From: CAG-791 sp045117315 | GTDB taxonomy: Bacteria; Bacillota; Clostridia; Lachnospirales; Lachnospiraceae | Direction: 5' to 3' | Length of the DNA: 64,000 nucleotides | Assembly: GCA_045117315.1 (NCBI GenBank) | Contig: JBGUNJ010000134.1 | Coordinates: forward strand, 1 to 64,000 | Shown: positions 61,401-64,000 of the stretch, piece by piece | How positions within the stretch are numbered: the stretch's first letter is position 1 | Layout: every line of letters starts with the position of its first letter | Program-made: the position numbers and the translations under genes | The notes under the pieces: model-generated | What the model saw: only the letters and a program-made list of their open reading frames with translations | Told to the model about the DNA's origin: nothing | The model's database searches: none

Positions 61401-61726
61401 ATTACATCCGCCCCCAGGAGAGCGGCAGCCACTGGGACTGCGACTACCTGTCTGTTCAGGGAGGCGGCATACGGCTCACCGCCGCCTGCGCGGATGAAGA
61501 CCCCGACCGGACCTTTTCCTTCAACGTCTCTGTCTTCACACAGGAAGAACTGGAACAAAAACCTCACAACTATGAGCTGGAGCCCTGCGGCAGCACGGTC
61601 CTGTGCATAGACCATCAGCTGGCCGGAATCGGCTCCAAGAGCTGCGGCCCCGACCTTCTGCCTGAATACAAAGTCTGCTCGGATGACTACCACTTCAAAT
61701 TCATGCTGAAGCCGGAGATATTGTAA
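58499..61726 (+). CDS. lacZ: GH2 beta-galactosidase
   Basis: A 1075-residue LacZ-type enzyme that splits lactose and related galactosides. Order: jelly-roll sugar-binding domain (1-215, FNFEGVDSCFYVWLNG type), two Ig-like linkers, TIM barrel with the acid/base Glu in VWSMGNECGYG (about residue 453) and the nucleophile Glu in LLLVEYCHSMGNSPGDF (about 525), then a C-terminal beta-sandwich ending DYHFKFMLKPE. A Gly/Ser/Ala/Thr-rich insert (PADGSAGGTDSAGG region, about 845-875) interrupts the last domain. The start is TTG, with GAAAGGGGGGC upstream; the next in-frame ATG is too far inside the domain. No signal peptide, so the enzyme is cytoplasmic, matching the symporter downstream. Confidence 0.95.
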   Translation: MIVPRLYEDLSVLHQNTMPDRAYFIPASARSDMLVRHRESSDRLQMLSGCEWDFAWYPSIHDLQDLFYLPDYKPGEGWKKEEVPFCWQMRGYDSPQYTNIRYPFPFDPPYVPQDNPCGAYLHHFEWHRDQKAPCAFLNFEGVDSCFYVWLNGSYVGYSQVSHHTSEFNVTDFLQEGDNLLAVLVLKWCDGSYLEDQDKFRFSGIFRDVYILNRPADRIADYVIETGFAEDFSRADLRIRFSFSGSPVPVSLTLTAPDGIEISHQERVLPNPDGSVTITVDRPSLWSAENPVLYTLIMDTGNEVITEKTGFRKVEVRNKVLILNGCPITFRGVNRHESDPVTGAVCSIDQAIGDLRMIKAHNFNAVRASHYPNSPWFYQLCDELGLYVIDEADNESHGTGSLYFQEDDYSERMRKAHVRIADNPDFVEPTLDRIRSMVIRNRNRPCILVWSMGNECGYGCTFEKALRWTKETDPSRLTHYESAFYLSADREFDTSDIDLFGRMYPAFEEITDYLDNAPAKPLLLVEYCHSMGNSPGDFKEYLDLTEKYPSLCGGFVWEWCDHAIYKGTAGNGKAMYWYGGDHGELQHDGNFCLDGLVYPDRTPHTGLMEYKNVHRPLRASYDPDRQVLTVENHLDFTDPAGIICASWSLSLDGTRIAGGRLADRKILNPVSENGTEEAAESDSLPSIAPHGRVEIPLAFSVPDQGRCFLTITYALEKEWCGLPAGHELGFDEIRIPTAAPRAAAAAAILAPASSDTDGRLTVRKDDRFLLFEGENFTYRLDTLSGLFTSLRPGGQEMLDQPLDFNLWRAPTDNDAPVADLWKLERLDHTVTRAYEVKCDCNDLSCGSCANPADGSAGGTDSAGGNASADGTASARVSIRQSVAAMSVQPVLRMNNTITVFPDGRILLDVSAVKDPEIETLPRIGLRLFLNKNMDGVTYYGMGPGETYIDKHHSGHHGCFEGTPASMHEDYIRPQESGSHWDCDYLSVQGGGIRLTAACADEDPDRTFSFNVSVFTQEELEQKPHNYELEPCGSTVLCIDHQLAGIGSKSCGPDLLPEYKVCSDDYHFKFMLKPEIL

Positions 61727-61828
61727 GACTACAAACATGCGTATGTTACAAGTTACCCATAAACCGGCTTCCCTGGGTTTTCGCGCGCTTCTGCGTGTGA
61801 AAACCCGGGCTGGACGGCGCAATGCGTC

Positions 61829-61913
61829 CTGAAACTGCCGCACGATGAAGCAAGTTTCCTTTTTTGCGCGCCTGTCACGCGTCTGAAGTCACGGGTATTG
61901 CGCGATGAAAAAA
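61829..61913 (+). repeat. dispersed repeat family A copy
   Basis: TTTCCTTTTTTGCGCGCCTG, TCACGCGTCTGAAGTCACGG, GTATTGCGCGATGAAAAAAC, preceded by a partial unit (CTGAAACTGCCGCACGATGA). It ends just before the symporter ribosome site (GGGGGAAG). A hairpin GGGTTTTCGCGCGC / GCGTGTGAAAACCC lies at 61780-61807. Confidence 0.9.
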
Positions 61914-61932
61914 CAAAAACGGGGGAAGAAAA

Positions 61933-63321
61933 ATGAGCCAGAATCAGAATAAAGAAAAGACTTATTTAAAATGGTACAACAAAATAGGTTACGGCTCCGG
62001 TGATATAGCCGGAAACGTGGTCTATGCCCTTCTGTCCGCGTTTGTCATGATTTTCCTGACAGACACGGTCGGCATGAACGCCGGTGTCGTCGGCACACTG
62101 ATTGCCGTGTCCAAGCTCTTTGACGGTGTCAGCGACATCTTTTTCGGGTCCCTGATCGATAAGACCAACACCAAAATGGGAAAGGCCCGTCCCTGGATGC
62201 TCTACGGATATTTCGGCTGTGCAGTCTGCCTGGTGGCAATCTTCTGTATTCCCGCCAACGCCAGTCCCACAGCCCAGTATGCCTGGTTCTTTATCGCTTA
62301 CACACTTTTAAATGCCGGTTTCTACACGGCCAACAACATAGCCTACTCCGCCCTGACGGCGCTGATCACCAAAAACAACCATGAGCGTGTCCAGATGGGT
62401 TCCATCCGCTTTATGTTCGCTTTCGGCACCAGCATGCTGATCCAGACCATCACGGTCGGACTGGTAGCCCGCTTCGGCGGCGGCGCGGCGGCATGGCGCA
62501 CTGTGGCGATCATCTATGCCATCGTAGGTGTGATCTCCAACACACTGTCCGTCATGTCTGTCAGGGAACTTTCCCCGGAAGAGCTGGCGGAGGGCGAAGA
62601 GGTTCAGCAGGATGACGGCCTTGAGGAAAAGTACACCCTGATCGACGCCTTTAAACTGCTGGTCCAGAACAAATATTATCTGATGATCTGCGCCTCTTAT
62701 ATCCTGATGCAGATCTATACCGCGACCCTGAATATGGGTATTTATTACATGACCTATGTGCTGAAAAACGCCAACCTCCTGGGTGTTTTCTCCTGGGCAA
62801 TCAATATTCCCATGATCATAGGACTCCTGTTCACCCCCTCCCTGGTTGCCAGGTTCGGCGGCATGTACAAACTCAATCTCATGGGCTACACGCTGGGCAC
62901 CTTAGGACGACTGGGCGTTGTGATCGCGGGTTATATGGGCTCCGTTCCTCTCATGCTGGCCTGCACAGCTCTCGCGGCGATCGGCATGAGCCCCCTGCAG
63001 GGTGACATGAACGCACTGATCGCGACCTGCTCGGAATATACTTACCTCACACACGGAAAGCGTGTGGACGGCACTATGTATTCCTGCACCTCACTCGGCA
63101 CAAAGCTGGGCGGCGGTATCGGTACAGCCCTCGCCGGATGGCTCCTGGCCTTCAGCGGATATGTCGGAGGCGCAGCCGAGCAGACAGCGTCCACCATGAA
63201 CATGCTCCACATCATGTATCTGTGGATGCCCATGATCTTCAACCTTCTCATCACCCTGATCCTGACAAGACTCAATGTCGAAAAGGCGAATGAAGACCTG
63301 AGAAAACATAAAGCCATGTAA
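61933..63321 (+). CDS. GPH-family (MelB/LacS-like) glycoside symporter
   Basis: A 462-residue, 12-helix transporter of the glycoside-pentoside-hexuronide group. Landmarks: KIGYGSGDIAGNVVYALLSA at the first helix, VSKLFDGVSDIFFGSLIDKT, with the conserved Asp used for cation coupling, KMGKARPWMLYG in the loop 2-3, and RLNVEKANEDLRKHK at the C-terminus. It lacks the phosphotransferase-like IIA tail of LacS. The position after the beta-galactosidase makes lactose or another galactoside the likely substrate. The ATG follows GGGGGAAGAAAA. The bidirectional terminator at 63537 ends the locus. Confidence 0.92.
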   Translation: MSQNQNKEKTYLKWYNKIGYGSGDIAGNVVYALLSAFVMIFLTDTVGMNAGVVGTLIAVSKLFDGVSDIFFGSLIDKTNTKMGKARPWMLYGYFGCAVCLVAIFCIPANASPTAQYAWFFIAYTLLNAGFYTANNIAYSALTALITKNNHERVQMGSIRFMFAFGTSMLIQTITVGLVARFGGGAAAWRTVAIIYAIVGVISNTLSVMSVRELSPEELAEGEEVQQDDGLEEKYTLIDAFKLLVQNKYYLMICASYILMQIYTATLNMGIYYMTYVLKNANLLGVFSWAINIPMIIGLLFTPSLVARFGGMYKLNLMGYTLGTLGRLGVVIAGYMGSVPLMLACTALAAIGMSPLQGDMNALIATCSEYTYLTHGKRVDGTMYSCTSLGTKLGGGIGTALAGWLLAFSGYVGGAAEQTASTMNMLHIMYLWMPMIFNLLITLILTRLNVEKANEDLRKHKAM

Positions 63322-63389
63322 AGAAGACCACGCAAGCATGTCTCTCCCGCATGTACTGCTGCCATGCAAAACAGCCGCGGGATTGTACA

Positions 63390-63474
63390 CACGATGAAGT
63401 GAGTTTCCGTCGAAGACTTTTGCCCGCGTATCCCAAGACTGAAGTCACGGGTATTGCGCGATGAAGAATAAATT
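63390..63474 (+). repeat. dispersed repeat family A copy
   Basis: GATGAAGTGAGTTTCCGTCG, TTTTGCCCGCGTATCCCAAG, ACTGAAGTCACGGGTATTGC, GCGATGAAGAATAAATTAC. Here it is not directly upstream of a plus-strand gene. Confidence 0.9.
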
Positions 63475-63477
63475 ACA

Positions 63478-63536
63478 GGGGCCGTGTCATTAACAGGGCA
63501 GAAACGGAAAATACATTACACGGGCCGTGTCATAAG
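63478..63536 (+). repeat. dispersed repeat family C, internally deleted copy
   Basis: GGGGCCGTGTCATTAACAGG, GCAGAAACGGAAAATACATT, ACACGGGCCGTGTCATAAG. The inner palindromic arms present in other copies are missing. Confidence 0.8.
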
Positions 63537-63588
63537 AAAACCCGCTTCACCGGTGAAATCCACCCAGGGCGAAGCGGGTTTCTTTTTA
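63537..63588. terminator. bidirectional terminator
   Basis: Stem AAACCCGCTTC / GAAGCGGGTTT with a 20-base loop, then TCTTTTT on the plus strand and AAAACC read as GGTTTTCTTATG on the minus strand. It separates the convergent symporter and ABC genes; its right end overlaps the ABC stop. Confidence 0.85.
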
Positions 63589-64000
63589 CAGGCTCTGGCA
63601 CATAACCATCTCCCGGAAAAGTTCATTGGAGGCCATCAGTTCCTCATAGGTCCCCTCCTGGCTGATGATGCCATCATCCAGCAGGAGAATCCGGTCGCAG
63701 TCCCTTATCGTCGAGAGGCGGTGCGCGACCACGATCCGCGTGCAGTTCATGGCGTCCAGCACATCCTTGATCTCCTGCTGCGAAACGTTGTCAAGCGCGC
63801 TGGTTGCTTCATCAAATATAAGCATGCGGGGTTCGGAGATGATAGCCCTGGCGATCAGGAGTTTCTGCGTCTGCCCCCCTGACATATGAGAATCAGACGA
63901 CCTGAGTTCCGTATCCAGACCATTGGGAAAACTGCGGATCAGGTCGGCGATGCCGACTTTTTCCAGCGTCTTCCACATGCTTTCTTCCGTGACCGGGCGG
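63586..64000 (-). CDS. ABC exporter ATP-binding region, partial
   Basis: The C-terminal 138 residues of an ABC ATPase; the gene continues beyond the right edge. Visible: signature MSGGQTQKLLIARAI, Walker B with catalytic Glu MLIFDEATSALDN, D-loop, and the H-loop His in VVAHRLSTIRDCDRILLLDD. Upstream codons RPVTEES continue the frame without a start. The TEES-MWKTLEKVGIADLIRSFP pattern is that of export-type ABC proteins with a fused membrane domain, and resembles the ATPase of NHLM/lantibiotic-type peptide exporters more than lipid flippases (tentative). Whether a peptidase domain is present cannot be seen. Confidence 0.85.
   Translation of the reverse strand, partial: RPVTEESMWKTLEKVGIADLIRSFPNGLDTELRSSDSHMSGGQTQKLLIARAIISEPRMLIFDEATSALDNVSQQEIKDVLDAMNCTRIVVAHRLSTIRDCDRILLLDDGIISQEGTYEELMASNELFREMVMCQSL

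Overview
The window reads as a stretch of chromosome from an anaerobic member of the Bacillota, most likely class Clostridia and plausibly Lachnospiraceae. That assignment is an inference. It rests on strong AAGGAGG-type ribosome sites before nearly every gene, a tRNA cluster without encoded CCA ends, an initiator tRNA of the Bacillus type, roughly balanced base composition (by eye), and gene content: YfhO/GtrA/GT2 envelope glycosylation, PcfJ-like protein, oligoendopeptidase F, GPH sugar symporter and sortase-type anchors. No rRNA, insertion sequence, CRISPR array or prophage was found.

Layout. 1-476: five tRNAs (Val, Thr, Tyr, initiator Met, Phe) and a terminator. 836-15179: an envelope glycosylation locus with three very large YfhO-type membrane proteins, one GtrA flippase-like protein and two GT2 polyprenyl-phosphate glycosyltransferases, interrupted only by an opposite-strand MTA/SAH nucleosidase. 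15213-18543: a histidine kinase, its OmpR-type regulator and an RsuA-type pseudouridine synthase in one tight operon. 19266-24413: a PcfJ-like protein, an XRE regulator and a hydrolase-type RelA/SpoT homologue that keeps HD and TGS domains but has lost a recognisable synthetase. 24721-30073: an orphan precorrin-2 dehydrogenase, aspartate kinase, an Asp-tract protein and a AAA+ ATPase. 30175-38606: a MoaE-like protein overlapping a PD-(D/E)XK-like protein, a Gfo/Idh/MocA dehydrogenase with an AraC regulator, a secreted protein, and a malate/lactate dehydrogenase-family enzyme. 39126-52988: peptidases (PepF, M18), a cytoplasmic leucine-rich-repeat protein, an amino-acid permease, GNAT, DUF1349-like and PAP2 proteins, a flavin reductase divergent from an HxlR regulator, two adjacent nucleotidyltransferases and a nicotinamidase-like hydrolase. 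53160-55037: a decayed surface-protein gene, an unannotated 55-residue basic protein and a HAD phosphatase. 55501-63321: a lactose/galactoside locus (AraC regulator, galactokinase, GH2 beta-galactosidase, GPH symporter). The right edge cuts an ABC-exporter ATPase gene.

The most unusual property is the DNA between genes. At least four dispersed repeat families recur across the window. Nearly every longer intergenic gap also holds short degenerate tandem repeats. In at least six places a short tandem duplication spans the stop codon of a gene, so its last codons are repeated downstream; in one case the copy supplies the ribosome site of the next gene. The same tendency appears inside genes (Asp tract, Ala/Gly/Thr insert, 45-bp, 33-bp and 24-bp in-frame repeats). 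Together these suggest a genome with very active slippage or microduplication, plus one or more miniature repeat families. The strongest functional candidates for follow-up are the three-YfhO glycosylation locus and the XRE/HD-TGS pair with its PcfJ-like neighbour.
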